Positions 1 through 8,144 of a stretch of DNA of 64,000 nucleotides are shown one piece after another. The DNA is from Clostridium tepidum. GTDB taxonomy: Bacteria > Bacillota > Clostridia > Clostridiales > Clostridiaceae. Both the position numbers and the translations under genes were made by a program. Position 1 is the first letter of the stretch, and each line of letters opens with the position of its first letter. The stretch is from NCBI RefSeq assembly GCF_002008345.1, contig NZ_MRAE01000014.1, positions 1 to 64,000 on the forward strand, given 5' to 3'. The notes beneath the pieces are model-generated. The model was not told the DNA's origin. It worked only from the letters and a program-made list of their open reading frames with translations, and ran no database searches.

Positions 1-944
1 ATTCTATAGTAAGAGATATACTTTCTTTGTTTTTTATATCTTTTGTTATATATTATTTATTAAAACCTATACACGCATTTTTAATTCATAAGGGTATAAA
101 TGAGAAGTTTTCTGCTTTACTTTTAGTTGTTGCATTAATAGTAATTATAGGGGTTTTTATTATTTCTATAATACCTGCTATAATAAAAGAGGGATATAAT
201 ATAACAAGTTCTATAGGATATATTCAAAAATATATAGATTATATATATAATAAAATAAATCTACTAAATAATAATAAAATTTTGAGAGGAATTTTTAATA
301 AATTAAATGGAAAAATTGAAAACTATACAGTAGCAACTGGAGAAGTTTTTTTTAATAAATTTGTAGAGTTTGGAGAAAATATATTAGATTATGCAGTTAT
401 TCCCATAATAGTATATTATTTTTTAGCTGTTGGAGATAAAATAGTACAAAAGTTTTTTATGATTTTCCCCATTAAGATAAGGGATATTGTAAAAAGCATA
501 TCTGATGATATAGATAAAATTTTAGCACGCTATATTATAAGTCAAGTAATATTATGTTTAATAATAACTATACTTACATTTTTAGTTTTAGTAGTCTTAG
601 GTATAAAGTTGCCTATATTATTATCTTTGATAAATGGATTTTTTAATATAATACCTTATTTTGGACCAGTTATAGGATCCATTCCAGCTATATTAATAGC
701 TTTAACTAAATCACCTAAAACTGCTTTGTGGGCTCTAATATTGTTATATGCTATACAACAAATAGAAGGAGATATATTGGCTCCTAAAATCACAGGGGAT
801 AGTGTGGATATGCATCCTTTAACTGTTATATTACTTCTTTTAATAGGAGGAAAAATATACGGTTTTATTGGAATGGTTTTAGCTATACCTATAGGAGTTA
901 TAATTAAAATTATATATGAGGATTTAAATTATTATCTATTTTAA
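1..944 (+). CDS. AI-2E family transporter (PerM/YtvI-type permease), 5'-truncated
   Basis: The frame is open from the first complete codon (base 3) with no stop, so the true start lies left of the window; a TTG at 27 has no ribosome-binding site and is not credible. The visible 313 or so residues are highly hydrophobic. There are N-terminal membrane helices, a polar central stretch, and a C-terminal half with several helices containing FNIIPYFGPVIG and, later, an Ile-Glu-Gly-Asp loop followed by PKI and HPL. This layout is typical of the AI-2E/PerM permease family of roughly 350 residues, so about 40 residues are probably missing. Members have been proposed to export autoinducer-2 or to act as Na+/H+ antiporters; the substrate here cannot be told. 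The gene ends 38 bases before the promoter of the alaS leader and is likely a separate transcript. Confidence 0.85.
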   Translation, partial: SIVRDILSLFFISFVIYYLLKPIHAFLIHKGINEKFSALLLVVALIVIIGVFIISIIPAIIKEGYNITSSIGYIQKYIDYIYNKINLLNNNKILRGIFNKLNGKIENYTVATGEVFFNKFVEFGENILDYAVIPIIVYYFLAVGDKIVQKFFMIFPIKIRDIVKSISDDIDKILARYIISQVILCLIITILTFLVLVVLGIKLPILLSLINGFFNIIPYFGPVIGSIPAILIALTKSPKTALWALILLYAIQQIEGDILAPKITGDSVDMHPLTVILLLLIGGKIYGFIGMVLAIPIGVIIKIIYEDLNYYLF

Positions 945-981
945 ATATATTATAAGATTTATAAGATAAATTCTGCATATC

Positions 982-1010
982 TTGACATAATGGTAATTTT
1001 TATTTATAAT
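982..1010 (+). promoter_or_regulatory. Sigma-A promoter of the alaS T-box leader
   Basis: Consensus -35 TTGACA (982-987) and consensus -10 TATAAT (1005-1010) are separated by exactly 17 bases. Transcription would start near 1017 and run into the T-box leader. Confidence 0.85.
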
Positions 1011-1016
1011 TTGAGC

Positions 1017-1231
1017 ATAATAATATTAAATAAATATTTAGTGATGATTAAAAGGAGTAGGTAGAGTAACTTTATGTAGAGAGGAAGTGTGTGGTGAAAA
1101 CTTCTTAAAGTTTATACTGAAGGCTGTTTAGGAGCTATTTTTTAGAAGTTGTAAATACAATTTTGTATTTAAATTAGGGTGGTACCGCGGAATGTAACTT
1201 TCGTCCCTTTTTAGGGATTGAAGGTTTTTTT
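1017..1231 (+). promoter_or_regulatory. T-box riboswitch upstream of alaS
   Basis: The highly conserved T-box core AGGGTGGTACCGCG lies at 1176-1189. It is followed by a terminator hairpin (CTTTCGTCCCT pairing with AGGGATTGAAGG) with a run of Ts at about 1198-1231. The upstream Stem I region contains AGTA and GAA segments typical of the specifier loop. GCT at 1123-1125, directly after GAAG and followed by a purine, is the best candidate for the alanine specifier codon. Known mechanism: uncharged tRNA-Ala stabilises the antiterminator and allows alaS transcription. The class is certain from the core motif; the specifier position is inferred. Confidence 0.93.
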
Positions 1232-1265
1232 TATTACAAAATATAAAGTAAAGGAGAGATAAACC

Positions 1266-3905
1266 ATGAAAAAAATGGGGTTAAATCAAATAAGAGAAGA
1301 ATATTTAAAGTTTTTTGAAAGCAAAGCACATCTAAGATTACCAAGTTTTTCTTTAGTACCAAAAAATGATAAAAGTTTACTTTTAATAAATGCAGGAATG
1401 GCTCCGTTAAAGCCTTATTTTACAGGACTTCAAGTTCCTCCAAGTAAAAGAATTACAACATGTCAAAAATGCGTGAGAACTGGAGATATAGAAAATGTAG
1501 GGAAGACTTCAAGACATGGTACTTTTTTTGAAATGATGGGTAACTTTTCCTTCGGTGATTATTTTAAAGAAGAAATTATTCCATGGGCTTGGGAATTTAC
1601 AACAGAGGTTTTAAAATTACCTAAGGATAAATTATATGTAACTATATATGAAGATGATGATGAAGCTTTTGATATATGGGTAAACAAAACAGATATAGAT
1701 TCTAACAGAATATTTAGATTAGGCAAAGAAGATAATTTTTGGGAACATGGAGTGGGACCTTGTGGACCGTGCTCAGAAATTCATTTTGATAGAGGTGCAG
1801 GAGAAGTTAAAACTTCAGAAGAATTTGTAAAAGCCAGTGATGAAGATAAGATAGTAGAGTTTTGGAATCTAGTATTTACTCAATTTGATAAGGACGATGA
1901 AGGAAACTATAATAAATTAGCTAATCCTAATATAGATACAGGTATGGGACTTGAAAGAATGGCTACTATAATGCAAAATGTAGATAGTATATTTGAAGTG
2001 GATACTATAAAAGTTATATTAGATGAAGTATGTAGACTTTCAGGAGCTAAATATAAAGAAGATAGATTAAAAGATATTTCTATAAGAATAATAACAGATC
2101 ATATAAGAAGTATTACGTTTATGATAAGTGATGGTATATTACCTTCTAATGAAGGAAGAGGATATGTTTTAAGAAGACTTTTAAGAAGAGCTTCAAGACA
2201 TGGAAAAACATTGGGGATAAATCATACGTTTTTAAATAATTTAGCTGACATAGTTATAGAAAATTCTTGCAAAAATTATCCAGAACTAGTAGAGAAAAAA
2301 GAATATATAAAGAAAGTTATAAAATTAGAAGAAGAAAGATTTGATGAAACTATAGATGCTGGAATGGAAATATTAAATAATTATATAGAAGAAGTTAAAA
2401 GTAACAATCAAAAAGTTCTTTCAGGAGATAAAGCATTTAAACTATATGATACATATGGCTTTCCGGTAGAATTAACAGAAGAAATATTAGAAGAGGAAGG
2501 TATAAATATAGATAGACAAGGCTTCGATAAAGAAATGAAAGAGCAAAGAGAAAGAGCAAGATCGGCTAGAGAAGAAACTAATTATATGGGGGCAGAAGAT
2601 ACTATACTAAATAAAATAGATTTAAGTATAAATACACAGTTTCAGGGTTACGATAAGTTAGAAGTTGAATCTAAAGTGGCATTGATTATAGAAAATGAGG
2701 AATTTAAAAATTACATTGAAGAAGGTAATGAAGGTGTAATAGTAACTTACAATACTCCATTTTATGCAGAAATGGGTGGCCAAGTAGGCGATACAGGCAT
2801 TATATATAATGACAATTTTAAAGCTTCAGTAATAGATTGTAAAAATAATATATCAGGAAAAATACTTCATTTTGTAAAAGTTTTAGAAGGAAAGATCTCT
2901 TTGGAAGATCAAGTTATATTAAAAGTAAATGAAGAAAGAAGAAATAACATAAGAAAAAATCATACAGCAACCCACATACTACATTCTGCTTTAACAAAAA
3001 TAGTAGGAGAACATGTACAGCAATCAGGTTCTTATGTAGATGATGAAAGATTAAGATTTGATTTTAGCCATTTTGAAGCAGTATCAGAGGATAGACTAAA
3101 AAAGGTAGAAGAAATGGTAAATAGAGAAATAATGAAAGTTAATAATGTAGTAACTAACATTATGAATATAGAAGAAGCTAAAAAAGAAGGTGCTATTGCA
3201 TTATTCGACAATAAATATAAAAATGATGTTAGAGTAGTTTCTGTAGGAGATTTTAGTAAAGAGTTATGTGGTGGAACTCATGTAAGAAATAGTGGCGAAA
3301 TAGGAATGTTTAAAATAATTTCAGAAGCAGGAGTTGCTGCTGGTATAAGAAGAATAGAAGCAATAACAGGTTTAAAAGCTATGGAATATGTAAATTATAA
3401 AAATGGTATATTAAAAGAAGCAGCACAAATATTAAAATGTAATGAAAAAGAAATTATAAACAAATTAAATCATCAAGTTTTAGAGATGAAAGAAAAAGAA
3501 AAAGAAATCGAAGCTTTAAAATTAAAGTTAGCAAGTGGTGCAGAAGATGAAATATTAAATAAGGTAAAAGAAATAAAAGGTGTTAAAGTAGCAGCAGCTG
3601 TAGTAAAAGATATAGATGCAAATGCTTTAAGAGAATTAGGAGATAAAATAAGAAATAAGATGCAAAGTGGAGTAGTTGTTTTAGGAAGTGACTATAAGGG
3701 TAAAGTTTTATTTGTAGCTATGGCAACTAAAGATACAGTAAATAAAGGAATACATTGTGGAAAAATAATTAAGGAAATTGCAACTATAGCCGGCGGTGGT
3801 GGCGGTGGAAGACCAGATATGGCACAAGCTGGTGGAAAAGATCCAAACAAATTAGAGGAAGCTATAAAAACAGTAGAAACTGTAGTGGAAAGTTTAGTTA
3901 AATAG
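1266..3905 (+). CDS. alaS: Alanine--tRNA ligase
   Basis: An 879-residue cytoplasmic alanyl-tRNA synthetase of normal full length; it charges tRNA-Ala with alanine and hydrolyses misacylated Ser/Gly-tRNA-Ala. The N-terminal class II catalytic core carries motif 2-like residues ([11 protein letters not shown]). The editing domain has the zinc-binding HxxxH at His566/His570 and the CGGTH signature at Cys668-His672. A C-terminal coiled coil and a glycine-rich DHHA1-like tail ([15 protein letters not shown]) complete the enzyme. The ATG at 1266 follows AAGGAGAG at 1251-1258. Expression is controlled by the T-box leader directly upstream. No missing key residue noticed. Confidence 0.98.
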   Translation: MKKMGLNQIREEYLKFFESKAHLRLPSFSLVPKNDKSLLLINAGMAPLKPYFTGLQVPPSKRITTCQKCVRTGDIENVGKTSRHGTFFEMMGNFSFGDYFKEEIIPWAWEFTTEVLKLPKDKLYVTIYEDDDEAFDIWVNKTDIDSNRIFRLGKEDNFWEHGVGPCGPCSEIHFDRGAGEVKTSEEFVKASDEDKIVEFWNLVFTQFDKDDEGNYNKLANPNIDTGMGLERMATIMQNVDSIFEVDTIKVILDEVCRLSGAKYKEDRLKDISIRIITDHIRSITFMISDGILPSNEGRGYVLRRLLRRASRHGKTLGINHTFLNNLADIVIENSCKNYPELVEKKEYIKKVIKLEEERFDETIDAGMEILNNYIEEVKSNNQKVLSGDKAFKLYDTYGFPVELTEEILEEEGINIDRQGFDKEMKEQRERARSAREETNYMGAEDTILNKIDLSINTQFQGYDKLEVESKVALIIENEEFKNYIEEGNEGVIVTYNTPFYAEMGGQVGDTGIIYNDNFKASVIDCKNNISGKILHFVKVLEGKISLEDQVILKVNEERRNNIRKNHTATHILHSALTKIVGEHVQQSGSYVDDERLRFDFSHFEAVSEDRLKKVEEMVNREIMKVNNVVTNIMNIEEAKKEGAIALFDNKYKNDVRVVSVGDFSKELCGGTHVRNSGEIGMFKIISEAGVAAGIRRIEAITGLKAMEYVNYKNGILKEAAQILKCNEKEIINKLNHQVLEMKEKEKEIEALKLKLASGAEDEILNKVKEIKGVKVAAAVVKDIDANALRELGDKIRNKMQSGVVVLGSDYKGKVLFVAMATKDTVNKGIHCGKIIKEIATIAGGGGGGRPDMAQAGGKDPNKLEEAIKTVETVVESLVK

Positions 3906-4016
3906 TATACTTTTTAATAAATATGTCTTATAATATAATTAAAGAACATAAAAAATAAATATTGGTTGCTCCATAGAAAGTTGCAATCCTTAAAGATTGT
4001 ATAGGAAGGTGATAAA

Positions 4017-4268
4017 ATGAGTGGAGATAAAACAATACAATTTGATCCTGTAGAAAATAAAAAAACATTAACAAAAGAAATACTTACGAAAGTTTACAAT
4101 TCTTTATTAGAAAAAGGTTATAACCCAGTAAACCAACTAGTTGGATATTTGATCTCTGGTGATCCAACTTATATAACTAATTATAATGGAGCTAGATCTT
4201 TAGTTATAAAGTTAGAAAGAGATGAAATACTAGAGGAAGTAATAAAATCATATTTAGGGATAAATTAA
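4017..4268 (+). CDS. ireB: IreB family regulatory phosphoprotein (UPF0297)
   Basis: An 83-residue protein matching the IreB/YrzL family (formerly DUF965) in length and in the sequence around residues 6-12 (TIQFDPV) and 44-52 (YLISGDPTY). In enterococci IreB is a small negative regulator of cephalosporin resistance and is phosphorylated by the PASTA-domain kinase IreK; a kinase of the same family, prkC, lies at 53 kb in this window. The gene sits in the usual firmicute order alaS-ireB-ruvX-DUF1292. The ATG at 4017 is preceded by GGAAGGTG. A hairpin terminator follows, so ruvX probably has its own promoter. Family assignment is firm; a role in kinase signalling here is inferred. Confidence 0.9.
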   Translation: MSGDKTIQFDPVENKKTLTKEILTKVYNSLLEKGYNPVNQLVGYLISGDPTYITNYNGARSLVIKLERDEILEEVIKSYLGIN

Positions 4269-4277
4269 AAATAAAGG

Positions 4278-4300
4278 TGCCCTTTAGGGCATTTTTATTT
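4278..4300 (+). terminator. Rho-independent terminator after ireB
   Basis: TGCCC and GGGCA arms around a TTTA loop (4278-4291), followed by TTTTTATTT. Compact and GC-rich relative to its surroundings. Confidence 0.85.
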
Positions 4301-4513
4301 TAAATGTGGAAATAATACATAATGGAAGATTAAATTTTAATTACATATAATTTGATTTAACTGGTTTTTGGAATAGTTATTTAAAATTATTTTTTATATT
4401 TTGAATGTTAGTAATGAATAAACAGAAATAGTATAAATATATTATTTAAGATTATTAATAACTTAAATTTATGAAATAGAAGATTTATATAAAACAATAC
4501 TTAGGAGAGATTT

Positions 4514-4927
4514 ATGAGAATATTAGGACTAGATATAGGTGATAGAACCATTGGGGTTGCTATAAGCGATCCATTAGGCTTTACAGCTCAAGGAATTACA
4601 ACTATAAGAAGAAAAAGTGAAGCCTATGATTTGGAAGAAATAAAAAAAATATGTGATAAATATGAAGTAGATACTATAGTTTCAGGCTTACCTAAAAATA
4701 TGAATGGAACATTAGGACCACAAAGTGAGAAAGTTCTTGAATTTTGTGATTTAATAAAAAATTATGTTAATGTTGAAATAAAGATGTGGGATGAAAGATT
4801 AACCACTGTAGCTGCTACTAAAGCTATGCTAGAGGCAGATTTATCTCGCTCAAAAAGAAAAAAAATAGTAGATAAAGTAGCTGCTACTTATATATTACAA
4901 GGATACTTAGACAGTTTGTCAAAATAA
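4514..4927 (+). CDS. ruvX: Putative pre-16S rRNA nuclease / Holliday junction resolvase-like protein (YqgF)
   Basis: A 137-residue RNase H-fold protein of typical YqgF/RuvX length. The N-terminus [16 protein letters not shown] carries the first catalytic aspartate, and DERLTT at about residues 95-100 carries the conserved DER motif. The family processes the 5' end of pre-16S rRNA in E. coli and was earlier proposed to resolve Holliday junctions. The ATG at 4514 follows AGGAGAG. The DUF1292 gene starts 13 bases after it, so the two are very likely co-transcribed. Confidence 0.95.
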   Translation: MRILGLDIGDRTIGVAISDPLGFTAQGITTIRRKSEAYDLEEIKKICDKYEVDTIVSGLPKNMNGTLGPQSEKVLEFCDLIKNYVNVEIKMWDERLTTVAATKAMLEADLSRSKRKKIVDKVAATYILQGYLDSLSK

Positions 4928-4940
4928 GGAGGGTAATTAT

Positions 4941-5195
4941 ATGGATAATAATGTAAATACAATAACTTTAACAGATGAAGAAGGAAAAGAAACTGAATTT
5001 GATGTAATAACAAAACTTGATATAGAAGATAAAGAGTATGTAGTTGTAGTTCCAAAAGATGAACAAGTGGATGAGGCTATAGCTCTTAGAATAGATAATA
5101 ATGATAATGGGGAAGAAGTTTTAGTACCGGTAGAAGAGGATAAAGAATTTAATATGGTAGCTGAAGCTTATGAATTATTATTTTCAGAAGAATAG
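4941..5195 (+). CDS. DUF1292 family protein (YrzB-like)
   Basis: An 84-residue, very acidic soluble protein with a short beta-rich pattern (ITLTDEEGKETEFDV near the N-terminus, YVVVVP near residues 33-38, EEVLVPVEED near 58-67). This matches the DUF1292/YrzB family, which in firmicutes follows ruvX. No biochemical function is established. The ATG at 4941 follows AGGAGGG with good spacing. It is co-directional with ruvX, 13 bases downstream. Confidence 0.88.
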   Translation: MDNNVNTITLTDEEGKETEFDVITKLDIEDKEYVVVVPKDEQVDEAIALRIDNNDNGEEVLVPVEEDKEFNMVAEAYELLFSEE

Positions 5196-5232
5196 TAAAA
5201 AAATAATGTTAAAATAAAATTCGTGAATTGAA

Positions 5233-5245
5233 GATAAAGATTATC
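5233..5245. promoter_or_regulatory. GATAA-AGA-TTATC dyad, candidate Fur-type operator
   Basis: A perfect 5-3-5 palindrome immediately upstream of a good -35 box (TTGACA at 5248). It resembles one repeat of the GATAAT/ATTATC elements bound by Fur-family repressors, and the downstream gene encodes such a repressor, so autoregulation is plausible. Inference only. Confidence 0.35.
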
Positions 5246-5247
5246 AA

Positions 5248-5276
5248 TTGACAATAGGATTATACTGTATTAAACT
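5248..5276 (+). promoter_or_regulatory. Likely sigma-A promoter of the fur-family gene
   Basis: TTGACA (5248-5253), a 17-base spacer and TAAACT (5271-5276). The -35 is perfect and the -10 moderate. The start codon is about 30 bases downstream of the expected transcription start. Confidence 0.5.
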
Positions 5277-5312
5277 TATATTAAAATAAAGTAGTTAAAG
5301 GTGGAATGAAAA

Positions 5313-5765
5313 GTGGCAGATTTTAAGAGGGAAGAAATTGAAAAGCTAAAAGAAGAATTAAAATCTAAGGGATATAAGTTAACTCCTCAAAGAAGAGCAA
5401 TTATAAATATGATAAAAAGACATGAGGGGAGCCATTTAACTACAGAAGAAGTATATGATTTGGTAAAAGAAGAATGTCCTGAAATAGGTCTTGCAACAGT
5501 ATACAGAACAGTACAACTTTTAGAAGAAATGGGTGTTATATACAAATTAGATCTAGATGACGGATGCAGTAGATATGAATTGGTAAATGAAGATGAAAAT
5601 CATCAGCACCATCACTTAATATGTAGTAAGTGCAATAAAGTAATAGAGGTTAAAGATGATTTTTTAGAAGATTTAGAAGAAAATATTGAAAAAGAATATA
5701 ATTTTAAAATAGAAAATCATAGTTTAAAGTTCTATGGTATCTGCAAGGAATGTCAAGGAAAATAA
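5313..5765 (+). CDS. Fur family metal-responsive transcriptional regulator
   Basis: A 150-residue Fur-superfamily repressor. The N-terminal winged helix spans roughly residues 10-85 and includes KLTPQRRAI and the recognition region ATVYRTVQLLEEMG. The C-terminal metal-binding dimerisation domain has a His-rich cluster (HQHHHLIC), a CSKC structural zinc pair, and a final CKEC pair. After the CxxC the sequence reads KVIEV. At this site Fur proteins usually have Glu and PerR has Asp, so Fur or Zur fits better than PerR, but the metal cannot be settled. The GTG at 5313 follows AAAGGTGGA. A GATAA-AGA-TTATC dyad sits in front of the promoter, suggesting autoregulation. Confidence 0.9.
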   Translation: MADFKREEIEKLKEELKSKGYKLTPQRRAIINMIKRHEGSHLTTEEVYDLVKEECPEIGLATVYRTVQLLEEMGVIYKLDLDDGCSRYELVNEDENHQHHHLICSKCNKVIEVKDDFLEDLEENIEKEYNFKIENHSLKFYGICKECQGK

Positions 5766-5813
5766 AATAATAAAACTATGATAAAAACATAAAAGAAAAA
5801 GGAGGGAAGAAGT

Positions 5814-7523
5814 TTGCGAGTGGACAAAGAAATAGATAAATCAAAAGAGAGAGTAAAAGATAAGGAGAAGGATAAAGTAAAGATTATTCCTTTAGGCGGT
5901 TTAAATGAAATTGGCAAAAACTTAACCATTATAGAATATAAAAATGATATAGTAGTTATAGATTGTGGCCTTAAATTTCCAGACGACGATATGTTAGGAA
6001 TAGATGTAGTTATTCCTGATATAACTTATCTTAAAAAGAACATAAACAAAGTAAAAGGAATATTTCTAACCCATGGTCATGAAGATCATATAGGAGCATT
6101 ACCTTACGTTTTGAGAGAAGTAAATGTACCAGTGTATGGGACTAAGCTTACATTAGGAATAGTAGAAACTAAATTGAAAGAACATGGACTACTAAGTTCT
6201 GTAGAGTTAAAGTGTATAAGACCAAGGGAAATAATTAGACTTCAAAATGTTTCTGTGGAATTTATAAGAACTAGTCATAGCATAGCAGACACAGTAGCTA
6301 TAGCTATACATACACCTTTAGGGGTTATTCTTCATACAGGGGATTTTAAAATAGATTATACTCCTATAGATGGCCATGTTACAGATTTAGCTAGATTTGC
6401 TGAAATAGGAAAACGTGGGGTTATTGCTATGATGGCAGATAGTACAAATGTAGAAAGGCCAGGCTATACCATGTCAGAAAGTACTGTAGGCGAAGCTTTT
6501 CTAAATATATTCTCAGGAGTAAAAGGAAGAATAATTGTTGCTACTTTTGCATCGCATATTCATAGGATACAACAAATAATAATAGCTGCTGAAAAATTTA
6601 AAAGAAAAGTAGCAGTTTCTGGTAGAAGTATGGAAAATATTATGGAAGTAGCTATGAAACTTGGATATATAAAGGCAGAAAAAAATATATTTATAAGTAT
6701 AGATGCTATAAATAAATATCCAGATGACCAAGTAGTTATTATAACGACTGGGAGTCAAGGGGAACCTATGTCAGCGCTTTCAAGAATGGCAGCTTCAGAG
6801 CATAAAAAAGTAAATATAAAGCCTGGTGATAAAGTAATTATATCTGCAACACCTATTCCAGGCAATGAAAAATTAGTATCTAGAGTTATAAATCAGTTAT
6901 TTAAAAAGGGTGCAGATGTTATATATGAAACACTTGCAGATATTCATGTATCTGGCCATGCATGCCAGGAAGAACTTAAACTTATGCATACATTAGTAAG
7001 ACCTAAGTATTTTATACCTGTTCATGGAGAATATAGACATTTAAAACAACATGGAGAACTTGCTTGTCAATTAGGATTGCAAAAAAACCATGTTATGGTT
7101 TCAGATATAGGTGATGTTATAGAGGTAAGTAGAGAATGTATTAGAAAAAATGGTTCTGTAGTGTCAGGTCAAGTGTTCGTAGATGGATTAGGTGTAGGAG
7201 ATGTAGGGAATATAGTATTAAGAGATAGAAAACATTTATCTCAAGATGGTATATTGACAGTAGTTGTTACTATAGAAAAAGTTTCAGGTTCTGTTATAGC
7301 AGGCCCTGACATAATATCAAGAGGTTTTGTTTATGTAAGAGAATCAGAAGATCTAATGGAAGAAGCTAAGAAGTTAGTAAAAAAAGCTCTAGAAGAATGT
7401 GAAAGAAATCATATTACAGAATGGGCTGCAATTAAAACAAATATAAAAGATGTTTTAAGAGGATTCTTATATGAAAAAACAAAGAGAAAGCCTATGATAT
7501 TACCAATTATTATGGAAATATAG
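5814..7523 (+). CDS. rnj: Ribonuclease J
   Basis: A 569-residue metallo-beta-lactamase/beta-CASP ribonuclease, the firmicute 5'-3' exonuclease and endonuclease of mRNA turnover and rRNA maturation. The zinc-binding HGHEDH motif is at residues 87-92. HTGDFKID follows near 180, and the beta-CASP domain contains ATFASHIHR and TGSQGEP. Next comes the PVHGEYRH motif near 405, with a C-terminal domain after it. The extra 15-20 charged residues at the N-terminus are odd but in frame from a TTG at 5814 that has an excellent AAGGAGGG site. An internal start is possible but less supported. A hairpin terminator follows. Confidence 0.96.
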   Translation: MRVDKEIDKSKERVKDKEKDKVKIIPLGGLNEIGKNLTIIEYKNDIVVIDCGLKFPDDDMLGIDVVIPDITYLKKNINKVKGIFLTHGHEDHIGALPYVLREVNVPVYGTKLTLGIVETKLKEHGLLSSVELKCIRPREIIRLQNVSVEFIRTSHSIADTVAIAIHTPLGVILHTGDFKIDYTPIDGHVTDLARFAEIGKRGVIAMMADSTNVERPGYTMSESTVGEAFLNIFSGVKGRIIVATFASHIHRIQQIIIAAEKFKRKVAVSGRSMENIMEVAMKLGYIKAEKNIFISIDAINKYPDDQVVIITTGSQGEPMSALSRMAASEHKKVNIKPGDKVIISATPIPGNEKLVSRVINQLFKKGADVIYETLADIHVSGHACQEELKLMHTLVRPKYFIPVHGEYRHLKQHGELACQLGLQKNHVMVSDIGDVIEVSRECIRKNGSVVSGQVFVDGLGVGDVGNIVLRDRKHLSQDGILTVVVTIEKVSGSVIAGPDIISRGFVYVRESEDLMEEAKKLVKKALEECERNHITEWAAIKTNIKDVLRGFLYEKTKRKPMILPIIMEI

Positions 7524-7594
7524 CATCTTATATTAAAAAGTTTAGCTAAAATAATTATTAAAAATTTTTTAATATATAATAATTTTAGAAATCT

Positions 7595-7640
7595 AAGCTA
7601 TGAATTTTAGAAATAGAATATTTCAAATTCATAGCTTTTT
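7595..7640. terminator. Terminator hairpin after RNase J gene
   Basis: A 13-bp stem, AAGCTATGAATTT (7595-7607) with AAATTCATAGCTT (7625-7637), followed by TTTAAAA. The A-rich left flank could let it act in both directions. Confidence 0.75.
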
Positions 7641-7891
7641 AAAATTATATATTATTCAAATTAAGATTATTTTTATATAGGATATTTAATTAATATAAAA
7701 GGGAAATAGCAATAATATTTAACAAAAAAATTATTTTAAAATTTTTTATTAAATTTTTATTTAGAAATATAGAATATTACATAATGAAAATGTTTAATGA
7801 AATAGTATATATAATTTTAGATAAATAAATTAATATACTACATAAGTTGACTTTTTTTGAGTATAATATTAAAATAATAAGGTGAACCAAG

Positions 7892-7920
7892 TTGGATACT
7901 AGGAAGTATCCAATTTTTTT
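7892..7920 (+). terminator. Compact terminator with promoter-like sequence just upstream
   Basis: A perfect 9-bp stem, TTGGATACT (7892-7900) and AGTATCCAA (7905-7913), with loop AGGA and a 7-T tail. A TTGACT / 17 bases / TAAAAT pair lies at 7847-7875, so a transcript from it would be only about 40 nt. It may be an attenuator or a very short RNA; the promoter is unproven. Confidence 0.7.
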
Positions 7921-8041
7921 GAGTAAATGATATTTTACTTAAAAGTATTTATTTAAATATTTTGAAATAATTATTAAAAATATTTATTTTAAATATTATT
8001 TTTTTGTGATAAGTAATGGTTTTATATAAAAATTAGTGAAA

Positions 8042-8105
8042 TTATCCGGGACTTAGTGCCGTTTATTTAATAGGAATAGGTTAATGGTACTTATCTGTGC
8101 GATAA
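8042..8105 (+). other. Foldable 5' leader segment of typA, class unknown
   Basis: The outer arms TTATC (8042-8046) and GATAA (8101-8105) enclose an inner helix TTAGTGCC (8053-8060) with GGTACTTA (8086-8093), which has one G-U pair and one mismatch. A GC-rich asymmetric internal loop separates them. This GC-richer island stands out in the AT-rich gap. It does not match any riboswitch consensus I recognise. It ends 39 bases before the typA start. Confidence 0.35.
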
Positions 8106-8144
8106 AATATATAAGTTTTTAATTTAATAATAGGAGGAAAGAAT

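Larger units (their letters stand above)
7641..8144. other. Gene-free AT-rich region between RNase J and typA
   Basis: No credible coding frame on either strand. It holds a promoter-like pair followed almost at once by a compact terminator (7847-7920) and a foldable segment just before typA (8042-8105), both listed separately. The rest is very AT-rich with no structure I can support. Confidence 0.6.

Noticed and set aside
8042-8105. A known riboswitch class upstream of typA
   Set aside because: Compared from memory with TPP, SAM, purine, preQ1, glycine, lysine, c-di-GMP, fluoride, guanidine and ZTP cores; none fits.
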